Position numbers and translations under genes: made by a program. A stretch of DNA of 59,644 bases from Salinivirgaceae bacterium (lineage in GTDB: Bacteria > Bacteroidota > Bacteroidia > Bacteroidales > Salinivirgaceae). This document shows positions 25,431 to 35,659 of this stretch, piece by piece. The notes beneath the pieces were generated by a model. It saw only the letters and a list, made by a program, of their open reading frames with translations, had not been told where the DNA came from and did not search any database. Location of the stretch: NCBI GenBank assembly GCA_028709085.1, contig JAQVXQ010000002.1, forward strand, positions 1-59,644, written 5' to 3'. Numbering within the stretch: the stretch's first letter is position 1; each line of letters opens with the position of its first letter.

Positions 25431-25831
25431 GTTTTTATTTTTTGTGATTTAATCGAAGTGTTGGTTATCTTTTAAGATTCCCCACTATGTATAGATTAGA
25501 TAAATCACGAAAAGTTTAATTTGGTTTCGGAAATTTGTTTTAAACGTCTGAAAATAATAATGTTTTGTGAAATTATTATGGCAAAGGTATATCTTATTTC
25601 ATATATAATTCATGATATCTACGAGTTAAATAGTGCTACATGGAGGAAAGTATTTGCATTATTTTTCTTGTTAAAATAGCGGCATTGAGTTGTTTCCCAA
25701 TCAATGAAAAATCAACTCTAAAATAGAGTTAAGCTTGTTTTCACGAAATGGGAGTTAAATACAATCTTAAAACTTAAATTATTCGTACTTTAGTGATCTG
25801 AATTTATTTTTATAATAATGTATCGAGCCTT
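25431..25831. other. Divergent intergenic region, 401 bp
   Basis: AT-rich spacer between the small exported protein (minus) and the propeller kinase (plus). A weak -7-like TACTTTAG lies at 25786-25793. I see no gene or strong repeat. Confidence 0.4.
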
Positions 25832-28800
25832 ATGAAATATCTACTTAGCATCTTTATCATTTGCTTGTTTGGAAATCTATCTGCACAACAAATAAGCCGT
25901 TCTTTAGATCCGAGTAAAAAGCTTGTTCAGTTTTTGGTTGAAAATTGGTCAACCGATCAGGGCTTGCCCACAAATTCAGTATTACATATTTACCAAACCG
26001 TTGATGGTTATATTTGGATTTCTGGTTATGACGGCTTAATTCGATTCGATGGAGTTAAATTTGATAAGTTTAATCAAAGCAACACTCCAGTTTTTAAAAG
26101 TGATGTGATTCGTAAAATGGCACAAGACAAGAATGGTGTACTTTGGATTACAACCCAAGGCAGTGGACTTGTGTCATATAATGAAGGTGTTTTTCAACGA
26201 CATGGAAGGGAGGATGAGATTGATAATATGTCTCGCGCTTTATTCATTGATCAAACCAATAGAATTTGGTCCTCATCAAAAGAGAAAGGATGGTTTTATT
26301 ACGAAGATGGCGAATTTGTATTCCTAAATCATAGCAGCGATCTATCCTTAATTGAAGTGCGTGCCATTGAACAAGGAAATTCTGGAGAGATCTATTTTGG
26401 TACCATGGGAAAGGGGCTTTTTGTTTATAAAGCTGGTACCCTGAACAGAGCAATTTTTGATGGTTTGCTCGATAATGTTTGGATATATTCAATACACCAA
26501 GATAATAACAATATACTTTGGGTGGGAACCAATAAAGGATTGCTTACAATTAAGAACGATAAAGTTGAACCCTACAAGTTGCCCGTAGTTACAACTGTTA
26601 ATAGTATAATCGAGGATACTTTTGGAAACATTTGGTTGGGAACGAACGACGGATTGTTCCGAATTAACCAAAGGAACAATAATATTGAATGGCTAACAGA
26701 CCGTAATGGACTTGATAATAATTTTATAATCGATATGCTAATTGATTTTGAGGGTACACTATGGTTAACAAATTATAAAGGGGGCTTATCGCGAATTAAG
26801 GATAGCAAATTTACCAATTATAATCAACAAGGTGGTTTAAATGGAAAGATTGTAAATGCCATATGCGAACTAAAACCGGAAACATATTTAGTTGCTTTTG
26901 ACAATGGAGAATTGAATCTCATTGATAAAGGAGTTATACTCGATTATCAAAATAAGTTTTCATTACAAGGAAAACGAATCCGGCATATCCAAAAGGATTT
27001 GAATAACTCCATTTGGATTAGCACCTATTCCGGATTATTAAAAATCGATAAAAATGGACAACAAAAGTGGTATAATAAATCGACGGGTTTGCCTGATAAT
27101 CAAATACGTCTAACCTATGTTGACTCTAAAGAAAATCTTTGGATAGGAACCCGAAATGCTGGCTTGGTTGGAATGTTACGCAATGGAAGTCAGGTTGTTT
27201 TTAATAATAATAATGGGTTGTCTTCGAATTTGGTGATGTCTATTGATGAGGATTATTTGGGAAATATTATTGTTGGCACGAGCGAAGGGGAGGATAATTT
27301 AAACATTATTTCCGACGAAAATGGCAATTTTAATATATCAATTATTAAAGGAATCGATTCCGATGTTATTTTTAATGTTCTTTGCGATTCGTCGAAATAT
27401 ACATGGATTGCAACTGAAAATGGATTGTATTTATATGACAATGAAAAATTAAAACACTTTTCTGTGGAAAATGGATTAGTGGATAATACTATATATGACG
27501 TGCTTGCCGATAATAATGGGTTTTTATGGATGCCCTTTAAAACGGGAATCATGAAAGTTAAAAAGAAAGATGTTTTAAAATTACTCAATGAAGATAATCA
27601 GACGTTTAGTTGCATTGTATATAATAAAACCGATGGAATGTATTCTCAGGAGAGTAATCCTACTTCACAGTCGGTTTTAACCAGCGATGGAGTCTTGCTG
27701 TTTGCAACCATAAATGGATTGTCTCAAATTTATCCCTCAAATCTATTGTACAACGATTATGTTCCACCCGTTGTTATTGAGAAAATCACTGTAGATAATA
27801 AAAAATACCGAACCAATGAATCAATGATTTTATATCCCAATAATAAGCGTATAACATTCGATTTTACGGCATTAAGCTTTTATGAGCCATCAAAAGTTCA
27901 GTTTAAGTATAAACTCGAGGGGTTTGACGATGAATGGATTGATGGTGGTGGAATTAGAAACGTTTCTTATACAAATTTAAGTCATGGTTACTATACTTTT
28001 ATCGTTATAGCCTCCAATAACGACGGAGTTTGGAATAATAAAGGGGCATCATATACATTTCAAATAAAGCCATATTTTTATCAAACACTGTGGTTCTATC
28101 TAGTACTGATTATTGTATTGATTACCGTGTTCTTTTTATTTATACAAATGAGAATTAGGCAATTAAAGCTATGGAAAATCAGATTAGAGAAAATTGTACG
28201 AGACCGTACTTTGGAAATTAATGTGAAAAACAAAGCCCTTCAGAAACAAAAAAATGAAATTCTAGCCATCAATCAAGAGCTGCTTAAACAACGAGAAGAG
28301 ATGATGGCACAAGCCGAATTACTGGAAGAGAACAAAAGAGAGCTAACCTCGGCGAATGGAATGAAGGATAAGATGTTTTCAATAATAGCCCACGATTTAA
28401 AAAATCCACTGGGAAATTTAAAAGGAATATTGGATATGGTGCTGAAGCAAGCGGTCGAAGCCAATGATATTAAGCAAAAAGAGTTGTTTCTATTGCTTTC
28501 AGAACAAACGCAAATAACCTTCGAACTTCTTGAAAACCTTTTAAACTGGTCGGTCAGCCAACGCGGTTTAGATAAACCGATTACGGAATATTTTTTGGTG
28601 GATCCAATTATTAATGAAGTCATTCATCTATTGAGAAATCAGACAAATAAGAAGAAAATTACGATTGTGAGTAATGTTCCAATTGATACATCCGTGTATG
28701 CTGATATAAATATGGTACGCACTATATTTAGAAATCTGATTAACAATGCGGTGAAATTTACTCCCATAGACGGAAAAATTACAATTGAAGCAGTTAACAA

Positions 28801-29047
28801 AGATGAGTTTATAGAGTTTGCAATTGTAGATAATGGTGTTGGAATTAGTGCTGAAAACCAAGACAAATTATTCGATCAATACAATCATTACAGCACCTTT
28901 GGAACCAATCAGGAAAAGGGGAGTGGTTTAGGACTGGTTTTATGCAAAGATTTTATTACTAAAAGCGGAGGATCTATCCGATTTGATAGCTCTGTTGACA
29001 GTGGAAGTACTTTTTATTTTACTTTATTGGAGTCGGAGAGAAATTAA
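25832..29047 (+). CDS. Two-component sensor histidine kinase with periplasmic Reg_prop propeller
   Basis: A 1071-residue inner-membrane kinase. Signal peptide (1-18); a long run of two-component-regulator propeller repeats from about residue 40 to 650 (WSTDQGLPTNSV, GYIWISGYDGLIRFDG, NIWLGTNDGLFRI, NLWIGTRNAGLVG); a Y_Y_Y domain (about 670-745); a membrane segment (about 750-772); a coiled coil; HisKA with the phospho-acceptor His in IIAHDLKNP near residue 853; and HATPase with FRNLINNAVKF, DNGVGI and GSGLGLVLC. It ends there, without the receiver and AraC-type HTH found in hybrid two-component systems. No response regulator gene is adjacent. The PrcB-like gene starts 3 bases after its stop, so they form an operon. 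Confidence 0.92.
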   Translation: MKYLLSIFIICLFGNLSAQQISRSLDPSKKLVQFLVENWSTDQGLPTNSVLHIYQTVDGYIWISGYDGLIRFDGVKFDKFNQSNTPVFKSDVIRKMAQDKNGVLWITTQGSGLVSYNEGVFQRHGREDEIDNMSRALFIDQTNRIWSSSKEKGWFYYEDGEFVFLNHSSDLSLIEVRAIEQGNSGEIYFGTMGKGLFVYKAGTLNRAIFDGLLDNVWIYSIHQDNNNILWVGTNKGLLTIKNDKVEPYKLPVVTTVNSIIEDTFGNIWLGTNDGLFRINQRNNNIEWLTDRNGLDNNFIIDMLIDFEGTLWLTNYKGGLSRIKDSKFTNYNQQGGLNGKIVNAICELKPETYLVAFDNGELNLIDKGVILDYQNKFSLQGKRIRHIQKDLNNSIWISTYSGLLKIDKNGQQKWYNKSTGLPDNQIRLTYVDSKENLWIGTRNAGLVGMLRNGSQVVFNNNNGLSSNLVMSIDEDYLGNIIVGTSEGEDNLNIISDENGNFNISIIKGIDSDVIFNVLCDSSKYTWIATENGLYLYDNEKLKHFSVENGLVDNTIYDVLADNNGFLWMPFKTGIMKVKKKDVLKLLNEDNQTFSCIVYNKTDGMYSQESNPTSQSVLTSDGVLLFATINGLSQIYPSNLLYNDYVPPVVIEKITVDNKKYRTNESMILYPNNKRITFDFTALSFYEPSKVQFKYKLEGFDDEWIDGGGIRNVSYTNLSHGYYTFIVIASNNDGVWNNKGASYTFQIKPYFYQTLWFYLVLIIVLITVFFLFIQMRIRQLKLWKIRLEKIVRDRTLEINVKNKALQKQKNEILAINQELLKQREEMMAQAELLEENKRELTSANGMKDKMFSIIAHDLKNPLGNLKGILDMVLKQAVEANDIKQKELFLLLSEQTQITFELLENLLNWSVSQRGLDKPITEYFLVDPIINEVIHLLRNQTNKKKITIVSNVPIDTSVYADINMVRTIFRNLINNAVKFTPIDGKITIEAVNKDEFIEFAIVDNGVGISAENQDKLFDQYNHYSTFGTNQEKGSGLGLVLCKDFITKSGGSIRFDSSVDSGSTFYFTLLESERN

Positions 29048-29049
29048 TT

Positions 29050-29502
29050 ATGAAAACTTTATGGATCTTTTTCGCAAGTTTGTTTTTGTGTAACGTCGTT
29101 GTATCTCAAATGAATACGGTAAATTTGAACTCCTTTGAACTAATTTCAAAGGGCAGTCAATCGTCAGTAGATCGAAAAAGCAATCGAATTATTCGAACTC
29201 AGCAAGAGTTTAACGAATTTAAAACCAAAAATCCAGAAATTGAATTCAATGTTATAGATTTTTCAAAAGATATGATAATTACCGTATACAAAGGTCGTTG
29301 TAGTAGTGGAGGGCATGCAATTAGTATAGAATCCATAGAACCGTTGGAACATAAAATTGAAATTAATGTAATATTAGAGAGTCCAGGCAATAATTGTCGT
29401 GTAACTATGGCGTTAACCTACCCATATGCAATTTACAAAGTTCCAACAACTGATAAAGAACCCCTTTTCATATATAAAAAGGAGATTAAACCATGTCGAT
29501 AA
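29050..29502 (+). CDS. Exported protein with PrcB C-terminal-like domain
   Basis: A 150-residue protein with a signal peptide (residues 1-19). The section DMIITVYKGRCSSGGHAISIESI followed by ILESPGNNCRVTMALTYPYAIYKVP has the SGG...PG..C...PY..... pattern of the PrcB C-terminal domain, a module associated with protease complexes in spirochaetes and Bacteroidota. Its Cys residues (near 83 and 117) could form a disulfide. It is 3 bases after the kinase and 36 bases before a lipoprotein metallopeptidase gene, so a protease-accessory role is plausible inference. Confidence 0.7.
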   Translation: MKTLWIFFASLFLCNVVVSQMNTVNLNSFELISKGSQSSVDRKSNRIIRTQQEFNEFKTKNPEIEFNVIDFSKDMIITVYKGRCSSGGHAISIESIEPLEHKIEINVILESPGNNCRVTMALTYPYAIYKVPTTDKEPLFIYKKEIKPCR

Positions 29503-29538
29503 CAATGAAGCAATTTAACAGTTATAATATTTAAACCA

Positions 29539-31578
29539 ATGAGAAAGATTATATCCATTATTGTAAGTACCAGTTTGTTAATAGCCTGTCAATCTACTAA
29601 GGATGAGTTCGTTGATGTTAAAAACATTGAAAATAGTACCATTGTTAAGGTAAATCAATTGTTGGGGGATAAATATCCTGATCAAAATTTGAAAATTGAA
29701 CGTGGAGTAACTCAAACAGCTAATTTATGGCGCCAAAGTAATGGAAACCACGAAGATTTCGAGGAGTTTTGTGTCCAGAATTATATTTCGGACGAAACGG
29801 AACGTGAACTTGTTTTCCATAAAATCTCAAGAAATTTAGAAGCACTTCTAGGACGGTTTAATCAGTTGTCAATCACACTGTTAGAACCGTTGCATTTGAA
29901 TATCGGGGAAATTCATAAAATTGATCACATGTTTGGAGCCTACAATGTGGGAGCACATTTATGGGACGACTTCTATAAAAATAAAATTGCATTTGTGGTG
30001 GCGTTAAACTATCCAAACTACTCGTTGGAACAGAAAAACGAATTGGGCGAAAAGTGGTCTCGAAAAGAGTGGGCATATGCTCGAATGGGCGACCTTTTTA
30101 TAGCACGTGTACCCGCTTCGCTGATGCAATCAATGAATGATGTAAGTACAAAAGCCGACTCCTATATTGCTGATTATAATATATATATGGGAAATTTGTT
30201 GACCGAAAATCAACAAACACTTTTTCCATCAGATATGAAATTGCTTTCGCATTGGAATTTACGGGACGAAATAAAATCGAACTATGCAGATATCAATATA
30301 GGTATTGTTAAACAACGAATGATCTATCAAGTTATGCAACGAATCGTTGATCAGACAATTCCGTATGAGGTGGTTAACAACGATAAATACGAGTGGAACC
30401 CATATTCAAATGAGACCTATGAAAATGGTAAGCCAATCCAAATCAATCCAGAACCAAATTTGCGATATCAGCACATTCTTAATTATTTTCACGAGTATCA
30501 AAAACAAGATAAATACTACACACAAAAAGATACTTATATTAAACGAGCCTTTGAAGAGGGGATGGAAATCTCGCAAGCGGAGGTGGAACGCCTTTTCGTA
30601 GAGTATGTCTCTTCGCCACTAGCAAAAGAAGTTGGTGATTTGATTGCCAGTAGATTAGGTCGAAATCTTGAACCTTTTGATATTTGGTACGATGGGTTTA
30701 AATCTCGAAGCGCATTGAATCAAGATGACTTGGATAAACAAACAAAGACACAATATCCCAATGCTGCAGCCTTTAATGCCGATTTGCCAAATATGCTTAA
30801 AACACTTGGGTTTAGTTCCGACAAAGCAAAATATTTGTCCGATAAAATTGTTGTTGATCCTGCTCGAGGTTCTGGACACGCTTGGGGAGCATCTATGAAG
30901 GGCGATGTGGCACATCTGCGAACGCGCATTGGAGCCGATGGCATGGATTATAAAGGATTTAATATTGCAGTGCACGAATTTGGCCATAATGTGGAGCAAA
31001 CAATATCTTTGTATGATGTTGATTATTACATGCTTAAAGGTGTACCAAATACAGCTTTTACTGAGGCTCTGGCATTTATGTTTCAAAAAAGAGACTTGCA
31101 AATATTGAAAATCAATAATTCAAATGAAAATACAATTCATCTTAATACGCTCGATCAGTTTTGGTCAATGTATGAAATAATGGGTGTTTCGTTGGTTGAT
31201 ATGCAAGTTTGGAAGTTTTTATATGAGAATCCCAATACTACGGCTGAACAATTAAAAAACAAAGTGTTAGCCATTTCAAAGGAGGTATGGAACTTATATT
31301 ATGCGCCCGTTTTTGGAGTTAAAGACCAAACCATTTTGGGAATATATAGCCACATGATTGCTTCGCCACTTTATTTATCGGCCTATCCTTTTGGATTACT
31401 AATTGATTTTCAATTGGAACAATTTATTGCCGATAAAGACTTTTCCTCTGAAGTGCAACGGATTTTTGAACTAGGGCGATTAACTCCAAATGCATGGATG
31501 CACGAAGCGGTTGGAGCAAAAATAGGACTTAATCCCATTTTCAGAGCTACCAAGAGTGCTTTAGAAAAAGTGAAGTAA
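29539..31578 (+). CDS. Lipoprotein zinc metallopeptidase (HExxH, gluzincin-like)
   Basis: A 679-residue protein with a lipoprotein signal (LLIAC, acylated Cys at residue 17). HEFGHNVEQ near residue 478 is an HExxH zinc site; the Glu in TEALAFMF some 30 residues later is a likely third ligand, which is the gluzincin arrangement. The helical N-terminal half and the position of the site resemble M3-type oligopeptidases, but I cannot place it in a named family. It should be tethered at the periplasmic face of a membrane or at the cell surface. It belongs to the kinase-PrcB-like-peptidase-lipoprotein run. Confidence 0.75.
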   Translation: MRKIISIIVSTSLLIACQSTKDEFVDVKNIENSTIVKVNQLLGDKYPDQNLKIERGVTQTANLWRQSNGNHEDFEEFCVQNYISDETERELVFHKISRNLEALLGRFNQLSITLLEPLHLNIGEIHKIDHMFGAYNVGAHLWDDFYKNKIAFVVALNYPNYSLEQKNELGEKWSRKEWAYARMGDLFIARVPASLMQSMNDVSTKADSYIADYNIYMGNLLTENQQTLFPSDMKLLSHWNLRDEIKSNYADINIGIVKQRMIYQVMQRIVDQTIPYEVVNNDKYEWNPYSNETYENGKPIQINPEPNLRYQHILNYFHEYQKQDKYYTQKDTYIKRAFEEGMEISQAEVERLFVEYVSSPLAKEVGDLIASRLGRNLEPFDIWYDGFKSRSALNQDDLDKQTKTQYPNAAAFNADLPNMLKTLGFSSDKAKYLSDKIVVDPARGSGHAWGASMKGDVAHLRTRIGADGMDYKGFNIAVHEFGHNVEQTISLYDVDYYMLKGVPNTAFTEALAFMFQKRDLQILKINNSNENTIHLNTLDQFWSMYEIMGVSLVDMQVWKFLYENPNTTAEQLKNKVLAISKEVWNLYYAPVFGVKDQTILGIYSHMIASPLYLSAYPFGLLIDFQLEQFIADKDFSSEVQRIFELGRLTPNAWMHEAVGAKIGLNPIFRATKSALEKVK

Positions 31579-31653
31579 TGTTAATATGTAGTTGCAAAAC
31601 AATTTTTCATCACATATAGCGAGAAGAAATATAGACCATTAAAATTTAAGAAG

Positions 31654-32049
31654 ATGAGAATAACTTTTATTATATTGTTAGCTGGATTGTTGTTTTTGGG
31701 ATGTGAAAACAATAATAATTATAAGGGCATTACCGGAGTGTGGATTGTTGAAGAACAGGGCGATGTTACTCCCTATCAGCGCTATAATGTGAGCATTCGA
31801 TCCGACCAGTACATCGATAATTTGTATATCATTTCCAATCTCCATCGAATAGGAGAGCAGTACGACACCAATTTATTGTTAAATGACTTGCAGGTAGAAA
31901 TGTCAACGCAGTTTGTGGGAAACTACACATTTTCTGGGGGTGCAGGCGTTTTAGATCCTGATTTTAAAAAGATGACATTTACTTACCATGTTCAGAGTAA
32001 TCAAAAAGGTATTAATGAGGAAGTTCGATCGACCTTTAAACGAGAGTAA
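31654..32049 (+). CDS. Small lipoprotein of unknown function
   Basis: A 131-residue protein with a lipoprotein signal (LLFLGC, acylated Cys at residue 17) and an Asn-rich linker. The rest is beta-rich (GVWIVEEQG, YNVSIRSDQYIDNLYIIS), resembling small lipocalin-like domains, but no family is recognised. It is 75 bases after the metallopeptidase gene and is the last plus-strand gene of the kinase cluster, convergent with the PLP enzyme gene. Confidence 0.7.
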   Translation: MRITFIILLAGLLFLGCENNNNYKGITGVWIVEEQGDVTPYQRYNVSIRSDQYIDNLYIISNLHRIGEQYDTNLLLNDLQVEMSTQFVGNYTFSGGAGVLDPDFKKMTFTYHVQSNQKGINEEVRSTFKRE

Positions 32050-32163
32050 GTTGTGTTAATATGACGGATAAAACAGTTGTTACTAATAAATTCACTTGGA
32101 ATAGGGTGTGTTTCCACTCTCTGGTTTATAAAAGAGTTTGGCAAACGCTAAATAGGGAGAGGT

Positions 32164-32985
32164 TTAATTTGAACTATTCTCAATATCGTCTCTTACATTT
32201 TGATTGTACAATTCCGATAGCCGAGATAAAATAGGATGATTTGGATTTTTTTTGTAATTCCCAATCATTGCAATTGGAATCATACCTGGTGAAGTTCCCG
32301 ATAAGAAGGCCGCATCACATGTTTTTAATTGTGATTTGTAAATGGGTATTTCTAATATTTCAATATTGTTTTTTGTACAAAGCTCAATAATTTTTTGTCG
32401 GGTAATGCCTTTAAGAACTTGATTGTTAGGAGGCGTAATTATTTTATTATCCTGAATAATAAAAAGGTTACTTCGACTTCCTTCAGTTATATTTCCGTTC
32501 GACGATACCAACAACGCCTCGTAAATCTTGTTTTTCTTTATAAATTTTAAAACTCTCTTTTTTAGTTTAAGATTTTTAATTTTTGCATTTGGATTAAAAC
32601 GTTCAGCATAAAACGGTTTTGTTCTTATTCCGTTTATGTATTGCTTCGGGGTGGGATAGAAGTGCGGAATAAATCGAATAACAGAATTGTATTCCGAAAC
32701 AGTGATTTCAATATTTCCCGTTTGTGAATTTGTGTGATTTACTAATGTTTCAATTGCTTTTCGAAACACTTTTATGCTTGAAATCTCTGGGAGTTGCGCT
32801 TTAAGAGTACTTAAAACAAGTCTATTGTAGTGTTCTTCAAAGAAGAGAGGTTTTCCACCTATTGTTTTTAGTACTTCGTAGGCTGTTTTTGTTTTTAGTA
32901 TGTTTTGAGTTTCTTTGATCTCAAAAGAGTTTCCATTGATATAAATACTTACATTAAAGGGAGTTGTATTCGTTGTGTTATTCAT
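32164..32985 (-). CDS. Class IV PLP-dependent aminotransferase/lyase (IlvE/PabC family)
   Basis: A 273-residue cytoplasmic enzyme of fold type IV. Visible blocks: the N-terminal substrate-domain motif TAYEVLKTIGGKPLFFEEHYNRL-like, the segment KIKNLKLKKRV holding the probable PLP Lys (near residue 140), the cofactor Glu in ITEGSRSNLFII (near residue 165), and LKGITRQKII plus DAAFLSGTSPGMIPI in the C-terminal part. The family includes branched-chain aminotransferase, D-amino acid aminotransferase and aminodeoxychorismate lyase; the sequence is closer in length to PabC but does not settle the substrate. It is downstream of a PAS kinase on the same strand, 91 bases away. Confidence 0.82.
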   Translation of the reverse strand: MNNTTNTTPFNVSIYINGNSFEIKETQNILKTKTAYEVLKTIGGKPLFFEEHYNRLVLSTLKAQLPEISSIKVFRKAIETLVNHTNSQTGNIEITVSEYNSVIRFIPHFYPTPKQYINGIRTKPFYAERFNPNAKIKNLKLKKRVLKFIKKNKIYEALLVSSNGNITEGSRSNLFIIQDNKIITPPNNQVLKGITRQKIIELCTKNNIEILEIPIYKSQLKTCDAAFLSGTSPGMIPIAMIGNYKKNPNHPILSRLSELYNQNVRDDIENSSN

Positions 32986-33076
32986 GATATCTTAATTTTA
33001 AGTCATTTTATTCGTTGAAAGTATGGTGATATAACCAAAGATAAAGATATGAACATCAATTGCTCATAGGTTGGCT

Positions 33077-35659
33077 TTATCTCTGTTTTGCTAAAGGCAA
33101 AGTAAATGTAAATTCACAACCTTTTCCCTCGTTACTTTCAACCCAAATTGTGCCACCATGTTTCTCAACAAATTCTTTGCACAAAAGCAATCCAAGTCCT
33201 GTTCCAGTTTCTTTTTCTGTTCCAGAGGTGGTAAATGGTTTCGTAAAATCCCATAATTTCTTTTGATTTTCTGGGGAAATGCCAATGCCCGAGTCGGCTA
33301 CAGATATAGCTACCATCCCTTTTTTCTCTCTTGAGTAGATGTTTATATGCTGTTTATTTTTCGAGAATTTTATGGAATTGGAAATTAAATTTGTTAAAAT
33401 AGTAATGGCCATGTTTTTATCGGCATAGACATTGAACTCTTTAGAACCAAAATAACTGGCAGTTAACTCTTTTTGTTTTAACTGCATTTCGCAGCTCTGA
33501 ATCACTTTATTACAAATTGTTGTCAATTTTAAGTTTTCGGGATTAAAAGGAAGTTTTCCAGTTTGCGAATTTGCCCACAGGAGCAAATCGTTGAGTAAAT
33601 TAAAGGTTTTGTTTGCCGTTTGATTAATAAAATCGACGTACATAATTGTCTTATTAATGTCGGGTTCATGAACACTTTTTTTCAAAATATCACTAAATCC
33701 GATTAAAACATTAAATGGATTTTTAAGATCATGAGCTATAATTTGCATAAATCGATCTTTATCCGCAACCACTTGCTTTAACTCTTCGGAATATTGTTTT
33801 ATTTTGGAAATATCTCTACACATAACAAATAGTGCTGGGTTTCCATCCCAATATCCTTTTGTAATGTTTGTTTCAACGGGAATAATCTCGCCGGTTTTTG
33901 TTTTAAGTGCAAATGGAAATTCCTTTTCTTGATTATGTGATATGAAATCAATAATTTCCAATGCACTATCTTGATTTTTATCTTCGTATAAGAGACGAAT
34001 GTTTTTACCATGTAACTCCTTGTTTGAATATTTTAAAATTCGCTTTACACTGTTGTTTATTCGTACAATGTTGGATTCATGATCGATAATTATCAATAAA
34101 TTGTCGATGTTGTCAAAGAGCATTCTGAAATTAGACTCGCTATTTTTCAATGCTTTTTGTATCAAGTTTTTCCCGGTTATATCCATGAAATTAACCAAGC
34201 TCATTATAACGTTATTATTAGCATCTAAAACCGGAGTGCCATATATTTCAAGCTGTATAGTTGCTCCATCGGGTCGTACAATATCGATATCGTCAATGCG
34301 AGATTTTACACCTTTTTTACCTCTGGTAATTGGCAAATCTTCAATGGGATATTTTAGTTTTGTTCCAGTTTTATAAACTTTCATTAGCGTTTCTTTTGTA
34401 ATCTCTCCGCCAAATATTTTCAATGCTGCTTTGTTACTTATTAAAGGCCTTCCGGAAGGAACATCAACCATATAAACCCCTACGGGCAGATTGTCGAGAA
34501 GAGTATTTAATAATCGATTTTGCTCGTCAATTTTTTGAATGGCAAATTCGCGTTCCGTTACATCACGTGTGATTAATAAAACACTGTTAATCTTGGTTTT
34601 ATGTAAAAGATTTTGTGCGTTTGCTTCTAAATATACCCACTGTTTGGTTTTGTGTTTATGTCGATATTTTACCGTTAAGGTTTCGGAAGGATTATCCATA
34701 ATTTTTTGCCAATTTTCCATAATATTTGAAAAGTCGTCGGGATGTACAAGCTCGGAAATAGGTTTCCCAACGAGTTCGGCTACACGATAACCTGTTGTTT
34801 TTTCAGCAGAGGGGCTTACAAATGTCTGAATACCCTCTGAATTCAAAGTGGAAATCGAGTCGGAAATATTCTTTAGGATAAATCGATATTTCCCTTCACT
34901 GGTTTTTAGGGCTTGTTCGGTTAATTTGAATTTGGTGATATTTCTGCTAATAACCGACACTGTAACCACTTTCCCATCTGAATCAAATATGGGATTATAT
35001 TGATCCAGAAAGTGAGCCGGTTTTCCTGTCCATAATCCTTGGGATTCAAAATAGGTTCGTAAACCGGATTCAAAAACTGATTTTAATTGCGAAAGTTGGA
35101 CCGATGCAAACTCTTCGTCTGAAAAGTCGAATAATGTTCGTCCGGTGATCATTTCTGTATGAATACCATATCTTCCGGAATTATTGTAGTACAATATTTT
35201 TCCCTCCTCATCCTGTAACAATATTGTATCCTCAGAATACTCAATAATTTCCTTTAGATATTTGGTCTGACTATCGGATGGCTCAACGTTAAGGTTTTGA
35301 CATGGAATATCTGTAAATATTAAGGAGATGCGATCATCTTCATGAATTATGGGTTGTACATTTAAGTGCGTATCAATGATGTCAAAAAACTGGTTGAGGC
35401 TGTTGTTTTCAGTGTTTTGTGCAGTTTTACAATATAATTTGACCCATTGAAAATTGTTTTTTATAAGGTCAGGGAATAGTTCGCTAAACTTATGACCAAT
35501 TATATTTTCATTGGTGAGATTAAATAATTTCTCAAAAGAATTGTTGGATTTAATTATCTCTAAATCAGAAGGTTGCGATTTGTGATTGTATATTATCTGA
35601 CAACATATATAACCAAAATTTGCATTGATAATAATTTCATCATATATATTCTGGCACAT
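33077..35659 (-). CDS. Soluble histidine kinase with about five PAS domains
   Basis: An 860-residue protein without signal peptide or membrane segments, so cytoplasmic. Five PAS-like domains in series (about 5-110, 140-240, 255-365, 385-490, 505-620; for example GEGKILYYNNSG-like, GYRVAELVGKPISELVHPDD, NLLIIIDHESNIVRINNS) are followed by HisKA (IIAHDLKNPFNVL, His near residue 641) and HATPase (LTNLISNSIKF, DSGIGI, GTGLGLLLC). The catalytic core is close to that of the propeller kinase at 25832. No response regulator is adjacent, so the output is unknown. The ligand or cofactor of the PAS domains cannot be told. Confidence 0.92.
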   Translation of the reverse strand: MCQNIYDEIIINANFGYICCQIIYNHKSQPSDLEIIKSNNSFEKLFNLTNENIIGHKFSELFPDLIKNNFQWVKLYCKTAQNTENNSLNQFFDIIDTHLNVQPIIHEDDRISLIFTDIPCQNLNVEPSDSQTKYLKEIIEYSEDTILLQDEEGKILYYNNSGRYGIHTEMITGRTLFDFSDEEFASVQLSQLKSVFESGLRTYFESQGLWTGKPAHFLDQYNPIFDSDGKVVTVSVISRNITKFKLTEQALKTSEGKYRFILKNISDSISTLNSEGIQTFVSPSAEKTTGYRVAELVGKPISELVHPDDFSNIMENWQKIMDNPSETLTVKYRHKHKTKQWVYLEANAQNLLHKTKINSVLLITRDVTEREFAIQKIDEQNRLLNTLLDNLPVGVYMVDVPSGRPLISNKAALKIFGGEITKETLMKVYKTGTKLKYPIEDLPITRGKKGVKSRIDDIDIVRPDGATIQLEIYGTPVLDANNNVIMSLVNFMDITGKNLIQKALKNSESNFRMLFDNIDNLLIIIDHESNIVRINNSVKRILKYSNKELHGKNIRLLYEDKNQDSALEIIDFISHNQEKEFPFALKTKTGEIIPVETNITKGYWDGNPALFVMCRDISKIKQYSEELKQVVADKDRFMQIIAHDLKNPFNVLIGFSDILKKSVHEPDINKTIMYVDFINQTANKTFNLLNDLLLWANSQTGKLPFNPENLKLTTICNKVIQSCEMQLKQKELTASYFGSKEFNVYADKNMAITILTNLISNSIKFSKNKQHINIYSREKKGMVAISVADSGIGISPENQKKLWDFTKPFTTSGTEKETGTGLGLLLCKEFVEKHGGTIWVESNEGKGCEFTFTLPLAKQR

